A DNA stretch of 64,000 nt from an uncultured Porphyromonadaceae bacterium (GCA_947177405.1 CAMWUJ010000005.1:1-64000); one strand, 5' to 3'. Positions 10,370 to 20,511 are shown, numbered from the stretch's first letter. A program made the numbers and translations. Notes: a model not told the origin generated them from the sequence alone.

Positions 10370-11527
10370 TCAGTTAGGTTGAAAAACAATATGTGCCGGT
10401 ATGTCACCCGTTCTTACACTCCATTTCTTTTTACCATCCTTTGTGAAGCAATACAGAGTGCCTGACGATACATAATTCTTCGCATCGGTAACAAATATAT
10501 CGCCCGTCTCCGGGTGAATTGCAATTCCATAGGGAATGGTTATCTCTTTTTCCGTGCCGTCAGTAATGAAGTTTTTTGACACCACCTCTTTGCTTCTGAT
10601 ATCAATTATACCATAGCTGATGGCATTGGAAGAGGTAAAATTATTCCATTCCGTGGCATAGTAAAAAAGGGAATCCCCTCTGAGAGCCATGTTGCTGCAG
10701 GCCACCGGGATGGTATCAGTTACTATCATCTGGTTGTAACCCTTCCTCTTGTCGAGGAGATACAGGCGCGAGGGGCGCGCCTGATAATCGCCACGCGACG
10801 TAACCCAGAGCCTGTTGTAACGATCCTTCTTCACACGGTGAAGATTTATCCCGACCGGTATCTGCTGAACCTGCTTGAAATCGACCATCTGAATGACCGA
10901 TACCGTGTTGTCGTAATCGGGAACACGGTAGCCTCCGGAATTGGCTACATACATGTAGTCGTCAACAATCTCCATCTCCTCCGGCTGATATCCCACGCTT
11001 ACCTTACGCGTAATTTTCAAGGAAGCTGTATCTACTTCAAACACCGCCCCTTTAGGAGCGTCAGGGTCAATCAAGACAGGACCGACATAGGAGCTTACGT
11101 ATGCCTTCCCGCGATAAAACCTGATGTAACGGCAATTGGGGATATCAACCTGCCCTATCCTCACTCCGCTCTTCATATCCATCACCTCCACCTTATGAGA
11201 GCAATTGACCACAACATAGAGTTTGCTTCCATATATCCCTATATCATTGCCGACATCTCCCAATTCCTTTATTACATTTGGATTCCGCTCAGCATAAAAG
11301 TTGCGGGAATATAGTCCGGTGCGGTAATCATAATAATCAAGTGTGCATTTATTAGAACCCATGTTACCTTCATTCACAAGATAGAAGCCCCTGATTGAGC
11401 TTTCGTGATCCTCATCTCCTATTATATCATATTCCGTAGGCACCACAAGCTCATCTTCACGACAACCTGCAGCGATTATAAGTAACAGGAGCGGGAGGTA
11501 TGCAATTGATTTTATATTTATCTTCAT
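10370..11527 (-). CDS. btuG: BtuG-like vitamin B12-binding surface lipoprotein (DUF5074/YncE-type propeller)
   Basis: Lipobox LLLLIIAAGCRED; FYLVNEGNMGSNKCTLDYYDYRTGLYSRNFYAERNPNVIKELGDVGNDIGIYGSKLYVVVNCSHKVEVMD; directly downstream of the BtuB-like receptor (4-bp overlap). Confidence 0.8.
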   Translation of the reverse strand: MKINIKSIAYLPLLLLIIAAGCREDELVVPTEYDIIGDEDHESSIRGFYLVNEGNMGSNKCTLDYYDYRTGLYSRNFYAERNPNVIKELGDVGNDIGIYGSKLYVVVNCSHKVEVMDMKSGVRIGQVDIPNCRYIRFYRGKAYVSSYVGPVLIDPDAPKGAVFEVDTASLKITRKVSVGYQPEEMEIVDDYMYVANSGGYRVPDYDNTVSVIQMVDFKQVQQIPVGINLHRVKKDRYNRLWVTSRGDYQARPSRLYLLDKRKGYNQMIVTDTIPVACSNMALRGDSLFYYATEWNNFTSSNAISYGIIDIRSKEVVSKNFITDGTEKEITIPYGIAIHPETGDIFVTDAKNYVSSGTLYCFTKDGKKKWSVRTGDIPAHIVFQPN

Positions 11528-13566
11528 ATCTCTGCTGTTATTGTGAACCTGTAATTCCTCTTAGGCATCGGATAATTAAGGATAACATCATAGTCCTGGC
11601 TCAAGAGGTTGTTAATCTCGATCATACCCCGTAGATTCACCCTTCCCAGACGCAGATCTTTGCTTATGGAAAGATCCGAGGTGTACCATGGCTGAGTGTA
11701 GTTGTATCTGATATTCTCTTGCTGGTTATATCTCTCGCCGACGTATATCCATGAATAATTAAGATTCCACCCTCGCCACTCCACATTTCCTACAGCCGAT
11801 CCTGAGTTTCGTGGAATATATGGTATCTGATGTCGGTAATAATTATCTGACGGGCTTGTAATGTCGATGGCTCGTTGAAATGTATATTGCACCCTAAGAG
11901 TGACATAAAGTTCTTGCAAGGGTCTGACTGTCATCATCCCTGTAACATCAATTCCGCGGATCTCAACCAATCCAAGATTCAGCATCGTCCAGCGGAACTG
12001 CTGACCTTTAGGATAGGCAACAATTTTATTTTTCACGCGGTTGTAATAAGCATCCGCTGAGAATTTTGCAGCGGTAATGGCGGATTGCTCCGCATGATGA
12101 TCATATAGGAAACCTACGTTATATTGCGCCACCTTCTCCGGCTCCAGCTTGGAATTTCCCATATCGGCATAGTAAAGATCGTTGAATGTCGGCATACGGA
12201 ACGACTGCTTGTAAAATGCACGTAAGGAGAAATCCTTGTTCCTGATCGGATTGCCGCTAATGAATACGGCAGGAGTGAATACATGCTTATCGGGCGGAGA
12301 CTGCTGTCCAATTATGTGGTCGTGTATGAAGGTGCCTAATCCACTTGCCTGAACCTTGAAGCGGTCAAGATTCAAGGCTGAAGCCACTGAAAGGAATTGT
12401 GAGAACCGGTCGGGCTTTACAAAACCATATACATCCGCATCCAATGCATTCCACATAAAGTCATAGCTCACTGAAATTCTCCAGCCGGTAAATACCTCGT
12501 ATTCATTTGCTGTGGAAAGATATATCTCTTTCTGTTTGTAGAGATTATCTACCTTTACCTGTTTGTCGTCATTATTGACATAATGGGTGCGATAGAAGGC
12601 ATATTTTATATTGTTAAGGGTGGAGAATCTTCCGAAATATCCGTTATAACGTCCTTGAACGAAAGAGTTCGTATCCCATATCCTTTCGCCCCTCCTCCAC
12701 ACGTTATTCACTATCGCCCCCGGCACTCCTCTTTCTGAGTTATAGTTATACCCCTTTACGTGCCACGAGCCTCCGGGCAGGCTGCCGTTTATACCAAGCT
12801 CAATGCGTGTAGCGTTTATATCGCCGTTCTGCCTTACGGCGGTGGTGTCGTATGCCAATTCCCCGGCAGGGTTGACACGCCTGTATCTGAACTTGTATTT
12901 ACCGCTTGAATTTATCCATTCCGCACTCAGAGAGGCATTGACCCTCCGACTTAATTTCAACTCTACCAGTGCGGATGGGTTGATCAGGTCGAAGGATCCT
13001 GTGCGCATTGTGAACCTTGCATGGTAATTCTCACCCTCTTCAAAGTGAGGGGTACGGGTACGCATATATATTGATCCGGCAGAACCGAAGTCTTTTGCCG
13101 GCTGAAGTATCTCGCTTTTCTGGCCGTTATATAGTGAAAGTGACTCTATATTGTCAAGAGAAAACTGACCGAGATCTATTTGGCCGTTCTGGGCATTACC
13201 AAGCTCCACGCCGTCATACACCACGCCGGTATGGTTAGTTCCCATAGATCGGATGTTTACAGTCTTTATACCCCCCACTCCGCCATAATCTTTCACTTGC
13301 ACTCCGGAGAAATAGCGCATTGCATCAGCCACACTGTTGCTGTTGAGACGGCGCAATTCATCTCCGCTCAATGTTTGCGACGGAATTATATCCTGAGAGC
13401 TACGGGTGGAAGTGACGACAACCTCGCGCAGATTGCGTGTTGTAGTGTCATTCGGAGTGTTGATACTGTCAGGAATAACTTTCTCTCCTTGCACACTCTC
13501 TGATGAGAGGGCAATAAGGATGAAGGTTATTGCAGAAGAGAGGAGATTCCTCATAATTCGTTTCAT
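11524..13566 (-). CDS. btuB: TonB-dependent outer-membrane cobalamin receptor, BtuB-like
   Basis: 680 aa; plug domain LREVVVTSTRSSQDIIPSQTLSGDELRRLNSNSVADAMRYFSGVQVKDYGGVGGIKTVNIRSMGTNHTGVVYDGVELGNAQNGQIDL; downstream of a cobalamin riboswitch. Confidence 0.92.
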   Translation of the reverse strand: MKRIMRNLLSSAITFILIALSSESVQGEKVIPDSINTPNDTTTRNLREVVVTSTRSSQDIIPSQTLSGDELRRLNSNSVADAMRYFSGVQVKDYGGVGGIKTVNIRSMGTNHTGVVYDGVELGNAQNGQIDLGQFSLDNIESLSLYNGQKSEILQPAKDFGSAGSIYMRTRTPHFEEGENYHARFTMRTGSFDLINPSALVELKLSRRVNASLSAEWINSSGKYKFRYRRVNPAGELAYDTTAVRQNGDINATRIELGINGSLPGGSWHVKGYNYNSERGVPGAIVNNVWRRGERIWDTNSFVQGRYNGYFGRFSTLNNIKYAFYRTHYVNNDDKQVKVDNLYKQKEIYLSTANEYEVFTGWRISVSYDFMWNALDADVYGFVKPDRFSQFLSVASALNLDRFKVQASGLGTFIHDHIIGQQSPPDKHVFTPAVFISGNPIRNKDFSLRAFYKQSFRMPTFNDLYYADMGNSKLEPEKVAQYNVGFLYDHHAEQSAITAAKFSADAYYNRVKNKIVAYPKGQQFRWTMLNLGLVEIRGIDVTGMMTVRPLQELYVTLRVQYTFQRAIDITSPSDNYYRHQIPYIPRNSGSAVGNVEWRGWNLNYSWIYVGERYNQQENIRYNYTQPWYTSDLSISKDLRLGRVNLRGMIEINNLLSQDYDVILNYPMPKRNYRFTITAEI

Positions 13567-13739
13567 TTTATGTCTCTTCCATACCTTCCTCCGATCTAAT
13601 CGGGAATCTTCCGAGAGATTTTCTCCCGCTTCTTCCGGCTGTCATCACGACATCCGGAAGAGCCGGAGAATGGCAAAAAATATGTAAAGAAACTGTTTTC
13701 AATTGTCGAATATTCAGTTTCCCACTTTAGGGCAGGAAA

Positions 13740-13786
13740 CAAAAAAATCCCGTCGACATACTGAAAGTCAGTATTCAACGGGATTT
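13740..13786 (-). terminator. Intrinsic terminator in the leader between the riboswitch and btuB
   Basis: Minus strand AAATCCCGTTGAATACTGACTTTCAGTATGTCGACGGGATTTTTTTG: two-part stem followed by a T run. Confidence 0.75.
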
Positions 13787-13907
13787 AAATCTTTTAAAAA
13801 TTTAAATTAAACGGCAATTCAATGAAACCGGTATCCCACTCTCACGATTAATAGTGAGAGCGCGGTCAATAGAAACCCATAATCCCGCAGGCACTGATCT
13901 ATGTATG

Positions 13908-14122
13908 GCATTGGCAGGTCTTCTGACTTATCCTTGCTAATGATACCTTCTCAGATCCACACAGGCTCCAATGGCTTTTATCATCGGCATCGTGTCTTGT
14001 AAAAGACAGAAAACGGACTTACAGCAGCGGGTACTGTTCCGGATTCTCACCGGATTCCCTTTTGAATCTCCCCGGATTAATTGTTCCGACTTCCCTCTCT
14101 TGGGAATGGGAGATACCAATGC
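13908..14122 (-). promoter_or_regulatory. Cobalamin (AdoCbl) riboswitch
   Basis: Minus strand contains GGGAATCCGGTGAGAATCCGGAACAGTACCCGCTGCTGTAAGT (B12 box region) and a closing P1 helix GCATTGGT...GCCAATGC. Confidence 0.93.
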
Positions 14123-14261
14123 GACGGCAAAGTTATAAAATTTTTTTCAATATCCTATTCTTTTCTCTTTTTATTTTGCATTGAAAGTGGACGTATTATA
14201 TTTCTTTTCTCAAAATAACCGGATAACAATATTTTTGAGTATCTTTGCAAAAAGCATTTCA

Positions 14262-15830
14262 ATGAATAAGAAAATACTTAAATATCCGGTTGGCGACCAG
14301 TCTTTCTCATCGATTCGGGAGAAAGGTTTTCTTTATGTTGATAAAACTCAGTATATCGAGAGGATTATCAACAGTAGCAAATACTATTTCTTAGGTCGTC
14401 CACGCCGTTTCGGGAAGAGCCTTTTCCTATCCACCATGAAATGCTTCTTTGAGGGGAAACGCGACCTTTTCAAAGGTCTCTATGCGGATACGATGGATTG
14501 GGATTGGACGCCTCAGCCCGTATTTCTTCTCGATTTCAATACTCAGAAATTTAAAGAAAAGGATAGCCTTGACATCTTTCTTGACTCTTTCTTCAAAACG
14601 CAGGAAACCAGATTCAACCTCCCCCTCTTGGAAGAAAATTACTCAATCCGTTTTGCTTCTCTTATAAAGCAGGTAGCCGAAAAAACAGGTAAAAAGGTGG
14701 TGATTCTTGTAGATGAATATGATAAACCTCTTGTTAATAATATCCATAACAAGGAGTGTTTTGAGTATTACCGCGACACTTTGTCAGCATTATATTCCAA
14801 CTTCAAGAGCTCTGCCGAATATATTCAGTTGGTCTTTCTTACAGGTGTAAGCAGATTCGGTAAACTTAGCGTCTTTTCAGGGCTTAACAATATCCGTGAT
14901 ATCTCTTTTACCAATGAATTTGCTGCAATATGCGGAATTACAGAAGAGGAGTTGACCAATAACTTTAAAGCAGGAATCGAGTCGTTAGCGGAAATCAACA
15001 ATCTTTCATTCGAAAAGGAAATAGAAAAACTAAAAAGTAGATACGACGGTTATCACTTCTCATATCTCTCTCCCGATATCTATAACCCATTCTCCCTGAT
15101 CTATACTTTTGCCAACCGGGCATACGGCAACTATTGGATAGAATCAGGTACCCCAACCCTACTTATTGAACAATTGAAACGCACTGACACTGATATTGAA
15201 TCATTCTTAAAAGTTGAATGTGGAGAGGAAGATCTGAAAGGACTGGATATTGATAATCTTCATCCAATCGCTCTTTTCTATCAAACCGGTTATTTAACTA
15301 TTAAAGATTACGATCCGGAGTTTGAAATATTTCAGTTAGGAATTCCTAATGAAGAGGTCAAGGAGGGTTTCTTCAAATTCATTCTTCCTTTCTACTCCAG
15401 TTTGGGGAACGATTCTACAAGTGCAGTGGTGACATTTTTTCAGAGAGACCTAACTGCTGGCAATATTGAAGATTTCATAAAACGTCTGAAATCCTTCTTT
15501 GCAGGTATTACATACGAGATGCATCTTGATGATGAGCGGAGTGTACAGAATGCAATGTTTATACTCTTCTCATTGATTGGTTTGCGTACAGATGTTGAAT
15601 ATCGCACATCAGATGGGAGGATTGATATTCTTATACGAACAAAAAACTATATCTATATATTAGAATTGAAGTTTGACAGTTCGGCAGAAGAGGCAATCGC
15701 ACAAATTAGAAAAAAGGAATACAGACTTCCATGGACTATGGATAAAAGACAAGTTGTTGAAATCGGTATCAACTATTCCTCCGAAACCCGTAGAATTGAA
15801 GACTGGATTATAAATTATCCGCAATCATGA
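14262..15830 (+). CDS. AAA-ATPase-like protein with C-terminal PD-(D/E)XK nuclease-like domain
   Basis: Start moved to MNKKILKYPVGDQSFSSIREKGFLYVDKTQYI; FLGRPRRFGKSLFLSTM P-loop-like; C-terminal YRTSDGRIDILIRTKNYIYILELKFD. Confidence 0.85.
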   Translation: MNKKILKYPVGDQSFSSIREKGFLYVDKTQYIERIINSSKYYFLGRPRRFGKSLFLSTMKCFFEGKRDLFKGLYADTMDWDWTPQPVFLLDFNTQKFKEKDSLDIFLDSFFKTQETRFNLPLLEENYSIRFASLIKQVAEKTGKKVVILVDEYDKPLVNNIHNKECFEYYRDTLSALYSNFKSSAEYIQLVFLTGVSRFGKLSVFSGLNNIRDISFTNEFAAICGITEEELTNNFKAGIESLAEINNLSFEKEIEKLKSRYDGYHFSYLSPDIYNPFSLIYTFANRAYGNYWIESGTPTLLIEQLKRTDTDIESFLKVECGEEDLKGLDIDNLHPIALFYQTGYLTIKDYDPEFEIFQLGIPNEEVKEGFFKFILPFYSSLGNDSTSAVVTFFQRDLTAGNIEDFIKRLKSFFAGITYEMHLDDERSVQNAMFILFSLIGLRTDVEYRTSDGRIDILIRTKNYIYILELKFDSSAEEAIAQIRKKEYRLPWTMDKRQVVEIGINYSSETRRIEDWIINYPQS

Positions 15831-16915
15831 ATATCACTGTCGGCATACCCACACTTGGCAATCCCTTAATCGAAAACCAGGGGAAATACACTCTTCTTAA
15901 AAATATGCTCATAGGCAAAGATTTCCACTGGCAAAGAAGCATTGAAGCTCTTTTGCCCGGTGAAGTGGAAATTGGGAAAGATGAGGTATTCAGGGTGATC
16001 AACCGACTTTCTATTGAAGATTATCTGAAATGTGTAGTAGGAAGCGAGATGAATCCGGAGGCACCGTCTGAGTTTCTGAAAGCTCACGCCGTTATTTCAC
16101 GCAGTTGGGCTATGGGGAAAGTCTTGAATATCCACGATCATTCGGAATATGGAAAGACAAATCTAACGAATAAAATCATTAATTGGGAGGACACTTGTGA
16201 CCATCATGGTTTCGATGTCTGCTCCGATGACCACTGCCAACGTTATCAAGGGATTCAACCTATCCCGGGGTCAGTTCTTGACGCGTTGAAGGCGACGGAG
16301 GGTGAGGTGCTGATATCTCCTGCCGGAAAATTGGTGGATGCCCGTTTCTCAAAATGCTGCGGAGGGAAAACCGAAGTATTTTCCTCTTGCTGGCAACCGA
16401 GGGAAGAGGAATGTTTGGAGAGTTTCGATGACCCCTGGTGCAATCTTGATACTCTTGACCCGAATAAAAAAATCAGAGTTCTTAAATCCATCCTCAAAGA
16501 CTATGACCTTGAAAACGAAGGTGGTTACCGTTGGGAAGCGACTGTGACAGCTTCAGAAATAAAGAAGAACCTCCTTGATAAATTCAACCGCGATATAGGC
16601 GATATAACCGGGATTGAGATTCTCTATCGAGGTTTGTCCGGGAGATCGAAGAATCTTCTTGTGAAGGGCACACAAGGTGAACTTGAAATAGGCAAGGAAC
16701 TTATGATCCGTCGTCTTCTCGCCCCGACACATCTCTATTCCTCATGGTTTGACATAGATCAGGTATCCTCCGACACATGGCATTTACAAGGCCGAGGTTG
16801 GGGACATGGTGTAGGTCTCTGCCAGATCGGCGCTGCCCGTATGGCACTTGAAGGCTACAGCTACAAAGATATCCTCTCCTTCTATTATCCGGGGGCAAGA
16901 ATCGGAAATAAGTAA
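15827..16915 (+). CDS. SpoIID/LytB domain protein
   Basis: EDYLKCVVGSEMNPEAPSEFLKAHAVISRSWAM and WGHGVGLCQIGAARMALEGYSYKDILSFYYPGARIG. Confidence 0.88.
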   Translation: MNITVGIPTLGNPLIENQGKYTLLKNMLIGKDFHWQRSIEALLPGEVEIGKDEVFRVINRLSIEDYLKCVVGSEMNPEAPSEFLKAHAVISRSWAMGKVLNIHDHSEYGKTNLTNKIINWEDTCDHHGFDVCSDDHCQRYQGIQPIPGSVLDALKATEGEVLISPAGKLVDARFSKCCGGKTEVFSSCWQPREEECLESFDDPWCNLDTLDPNKKIRVLKSILKDYDLENEGGYRWEATVTASEIKKNLLDKFNRDIGDITGIEILYRGLSGRSKNLLVKGTQGELEIGKELMIRRLLAPTHLYSSWFDIDQVSSDTWHLQGRGWGHGVGLCQIGAARMALEGYSYKDILSFYYPGARIGNK

Positions 16916-16989
16916 AATCTATATACGATCTTCCCTTTCAAGTCATTGAAGCGCTCAGCAATCGTATATTGGTCGCTAATCTATAAAAA

Positions 16990-17433
16990 ATGAATACCAA
17001 CAAACTATTCTCTTATAAACCGTCCCAAAGATACCGAATGGTGTATATGTTTCTGATTCTTATTTTATTCCTTTCCGGATGCAGCCAAAATAAGAACGTA
17101 TCCGATAGAAATGAATCTATAGAGAAGTCAACGGATACCTCTTCCCCGGATAATGACAGCACATGGCCTTTTCGGATTCTCGATGGAGAAATTGATCATA
17201 ATATAACTCCGGAAGAAATGCAACACCACGCATCAAAAGGGATAAACACCCTTGAGGATGCCTATATGGCAGGCTACGACAACGGACATGAGGTTGGAAA
17301 GGAAGATGGTTCCAACGGCTCGGAATATGGAAAATCGTTTGATTCCAAAAACGACTTCTCCGGTCGTTTCCTCCAAAGTTATGAGGATGGCTACGCACAC
17401 GGGTATCATGACGGGTACTTTATAGAAGAATAA
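16990..17433 (+). CDS. Small hypothetical lipoprotein
   Basis: Lipobox-like FLILILFLSGCSQN; 147 aa, acidic, Gly/Asp/Tyr-rich C-terminus. Confidence 0.5.
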   Translation: MNTNKLFSYKPSQRYRMVYMFLILILFLSGCSQNKNVSDRNESIEKSTDTSSPDNDSTWPFRILDGEIDHNITPEEMQHHASKGINTLEDAYMAGYDNGHEVGKEDGSNGSEYGKSFDSKNDFSGRFLQSYEDGYAHGYHDGYFIEE

Positions 17434-17535
17434 AGCCCTAAGTTAAAGTTATACCACCATAACAATCAGTAACTTTCATTTCCATCTTCATAGAATAGTT
17501 CCTTTTCGACAAGTAATTTTATTATCTTCTTAAAT

Positions 17536-18648
17536 ATGAATAAAATATATTCTTTGAAAAGCTTATTATTTCTTTTTCTTTCTGCGTTTCTTTCCAATAC
17601 TGTTTATGCTGACTGGACACATATGGAGGCGCCTTTCAAATGGTATTATAATGATTCTATTCCTTCAGAAGAACTCAAAAAAAGAGCTGAACAGAAGGAT
17701 GGTGTAAGTATGAATGACTATGCTAATGCCTTGATGTCGTATAATTATGAGAAAAACCATTTTGATAAAGCGAAGAAATGGTATGACAAAGCGACTAAAC
17801 AGAATGTTCCTAAAGCACTTCTTTGGTCTTTAAGTTCTCCTAATCCGGGATTAGGAAAAGAAAAACGTATGCAATATGCGGAAAAGATTTTTTCATCTGG
17901 GGAAGTTGATTGCATTTATAAGGTCGCCAATTATTTTATTTGGGGAATACCTTATGCAACACCCATATTAAATGGGGAAGAATGGACTCGATGGGACAAT
18001 GCTAATTATCTTCGTTTCCTTAAGCGTGCCTCTGAATTAGGTTATAAACCGGCATTATACGACATGGCTTTAATTTATTGTTTTGGAGGGGTACCTTTAA
18101 GGAATAATAAATCTAAGCAATATTATCTTTATTCTCTCGATATTGTTCCTGATATCCCTAAGGCATTTGAATTTTTTAAAAATGCTATCGATCTTGATAA
18201 TCTTCAGGATAAAGAACGATTTGATGCTTTATTTGACTTCTTGAGATTAGGACTCGTAAGTGATAAAGAAGATGATGAATTTATGAAACTATACGACCCA
18301 ACTCGGTCAATGAATATTTATAAAACTCTCCATGATTTTGACCATTCTTTTCTACCTGCCGGTTCACGATATGCAATAGGATTATATGCAAATCAACGAT
18401 ATGATGAAGCGTTCCCTTTATTATTGACGGTTGCCGATGAAATAGAGCGTTTAGAAAAAGAGGGAAATAACAAGTACTATTTTTTATCTCCAATAAAAAT
18501 TTACCAAATGCTTTCCAACTCCTATCGTTTTGGGAGAGGATGCGGCATTGATGAAAATTTAGCCGATAAATACCTTGAAAAATCGTCTCATTTCGAAAAT
18601 AATGATGAAAAAACTATTATAAACAGTATATTGAATATAATAAATTAG
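17536..18648 (+). CDS. Sel1/TPR-like repeat secreted protein
   Basis: Signal peptide; GVSMNDYANALMSYNYEKNHFDKAKKWYDKAT and FGRGCGIDENLADKYLEKSS resemble Sel1-type repeats. Confidence 0.6.
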   Translation: MNKIYSLKSLLFLFLSAFLSNTVYADWTHMEAPFKWYYNDSIPSEELKKRAEQKDGVSMNDYANALMSYNYEKNHFDKAKKWYDKATKQNVPKALLWSLSSPNPGLGKEKRMQYAEKIFSSGEVDCIYKVANYFIWGIPYATPILNGEEWTRWDNANYLRFLKRASELGYKPALYDMALIYCFGGVPLRNNKSKQYYLYSLDIVPDIPKAFEFFKNAIDLDNLQDKERFDALFDFLRLGLVSDKEDDEFMKLYDPTRSMNIYKTLHDFDHSFLPAGSRYAIGLYANQRYDEAFPLLLTVADEIERLEKEGNNKYYFLSPIKIYQMLSNSYRFGRGCGIDENLADKYLEKSSHFENNDEKTIINSILNIIN

Positions 18649-18654
18649 GCATGT

Positions 18655-18720
18655 GATGTCCGGTGGCTTAGAGCTCATTCCAACATAGATGTTGGAATGA
18701 GCTCTAAGCCACCGGACATC
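18655..18720. repeat. Perfect 32-bp inverted repeat with 2-nt spacer
   Basis: gatgtccggtggcttagagctcattccaacat / ag / atgttggaatgagctctaagccaccggacatc. Confidence 0.95.
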
Positions 18721-18887
18721 GATTACACCATAATTGCACAAAATACGGTTATCGCGTGGGGCAAGAATCGGAAATAAGAATTAGTGATTTGCTATGACAT
18801 ACACAAGAATATAAGCCGATATTAACTCAATTTAACAAAGTTAGTAATTTCAAAAACACAAAGTAAAACCATTCAAAAGTATAAAAT

Positions 18888-18921
18888 AATTTTGAAGTAT
18901 CAGATTTAAATGCTATTTTTG
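18888..18921 (+). promoter_or_regulatory. Bacteroidetes-type promoter (TTTG-N19-TAnnTTTG)
   Basis: TTTG at 18891 and TATTTTTG at 18914, 10 bp before the likely start codon at 18931. Confidence 0.45.
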
Positions 18922-18930
18922 CAGGCAGTT

Positions 18931-20229
18931 ATGAAAGAGCAAAAATATCTGAGTAGAATTGCGGACAAGACTCTTGACTTGAGGCTTGAAGCTTTCGGTG
19001 CAGTGCAGATTGCCGGACCAAAATGGTGTGGCAAAACAACGACGGCAGAGCGACGGGCAGAGAGCGTCATAAAGATGCAGGATCCTGACCGGAGGGAAGG
19101 TTATCTTGCTACTGCAAGGACAAAGCCATCGTTGTTGCTCAAGGGTGCTACGCCTCGGCTTATCGATGAATGGCAGGTGGCTCCCGTTATATGGGATGCG
19201 GTTCGCCATGCAGTGGATGAACGCAGAGAGAAGGGCCTGTTTATTCTGACCGGCTCTACGGTAATAGACGATGACGAAATAATGCATACCGGAACAGGAC
19301 GCATTACTAAAATGGCAATGTTTCCGATGAGTCTGTACGAGTCGCTTGAATCAAACGGCTCTATTTCATTGCGTCGTCTTTTCGATGAAACGGAGTACGA
19401 TATTGACGGGGAGATGTCTCATCTCTCTATTGAGCAACTTATATTTGCCGCTTGCCGTGGAGGGTGGCCGGCTTCTCTTGATGAAATGAGTGCGGATGCA
19501 AAACTACTCATCGCAAAGGATTATGTTGAGGAAATTTGCAACAAAGATATTTCAAGAGTTGATAAAACGCGCCGCAATCCCAAATTGGCGCGTCTGATTC
19601 TTCGAACCTACGCGCGAAATATCTGCACTCTCGCAAAGAAAACATCTATGCTTGCTGATGTGTCGGAAGAGATGGAAGGAACATCAATGCCAACGTTTGA
19701 TGATTACGTCGATGCTTTGGAGAAGCTGTTTGTGATTGATGATATTGAGGCGTGGTCTCCTGCCATTCGGTCGAAGACGGTGATACGCACAGGGAAGAAA
19801 CGTTGTTTTGTTGATCCTTCTATAGCAGTAGCCGCATTAGGCGCATCTCCAGAGAGTCTGGAATTGGATCTGAACACATTCGGTTTCATATTCGAATGTT
19901 TATGTTTTCGTGACCTTCGAGCATATTCACAAGCATTGGGAGGACGCCTATCTTATTACCATGACCGGCTTGGACTTGAAGCTGATGCCGTATTGCATCT
20001 GCATGATGGACGCTATGCATTGATAGAGTGCAAACTCGGCAGCCGAGATATAGAGGACGGTGCCAAACATCTTCTTGAAATCAAACGCCTCATCGCCGAG
20101 AAGAACAAGACAGTGAAACAAAGCAGACTTCGAGAGCCGGATTTACTGATTGTCCTAACAGGTGGAGAAATGGCCTACACTCGCGAGGATGGAGTGAAAG
20201 TTATCCCGATCGGTTGCTTAAGAAATTAG
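18931..20229 (+). CDS. AAA ATPase with DUF4143-type C-terminus
   Basis: QIAGPKWCGKTTTAERRAES Walker A; FILTGSTVIDDDEIMHTGTGRITKMAMFPMSLYES; C-terminal RYALIECKLGSRDIEDGAKHL nuclease-like motif. Confidence 0.87.
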   Translation: MKEQKYLSRIADKTLDLRLEAFGAVQIAGPKWCGKTTTAERRAESVIKMQDPDRREGYLATARTKPSLLLKGATPRLIDEWQVAPVIWDAVRHAVDERREKGLFILTGSTVIDDDEIMHTGTGRITKMAMFPMSLYESLESNGSISLRRLFDETEYDIDGEMSHLSIEQLIFAACRGGWPASLDEMSADAKLLIAKDYVEEICNKDISRVDKTRRNPKLARLILRTYARNICTLAKKTSMLADVSEEMEGTSMPTFDDYVDALEKLFVIDDIEAWSPAIRSKTVIRTGKKRCFVDPSIAVAALGASPESLELDLNTFGFIFECLCFRDLRAYSQALGGRLSYYHDRLGLEADAVLHLHDGRYALIECKLGSRDIEDGAKHLLEIKRLIAEKNKTVKQSRLREPDLLIVLTGGEMAYTREDGVKVIPIGCLRN

Positions 20230-20255
20230 TTTATCGTTAATAATTATAAATCCCG

Positions 20256-20384
20256 ATGGGTTACAATAAGAAGAAAATCGACCTAAAGGATTTCTCTGGA
20301 CCAGAGTTTATTAACCGGTTGTATCTTGAGCGTGACAGAGATGATTCCGTAGTAAAAAGCCATAGATGGAATACATGGCTTTAA
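20256..20384 (+). CDS. Short hypothetical ORF (42 aa), possibly a remnant
   Basis: MGYNKKKIDLKDFSGPEFINRLYLERDRDDSVVKSHRWNTWL; not in the ORF track. Confidence 0.25.
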   Translation: MGYNKKKIDLKDFSGPEFINRLYLERDRDDSVVKSHRWNTWL

Positions 20385-20511
20385 ATTAGAGCGTTACTTT
20401 CACTTCTTGTGTTTTTTAAGACTCTATCCAACAAAAAAATGTTAATGCATAGTCGCATATCCGGGAGCAGATATCGCCCTGCATTAACATTGCTTGTTGG
20501 ACGGAGTCTTA

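Noticed and set aside
13596-13778. 60-aa minus-strand ORF in the btuB leader
   Set aside because: Overlaps the terminator and leader hairpins; no recognisable protein features.
18559-18741. 60-aa minus-strand ORF across the 32-bp palindrome
   Set aside because: Created by the palindrome and antisense to the Sel1-like gene end.
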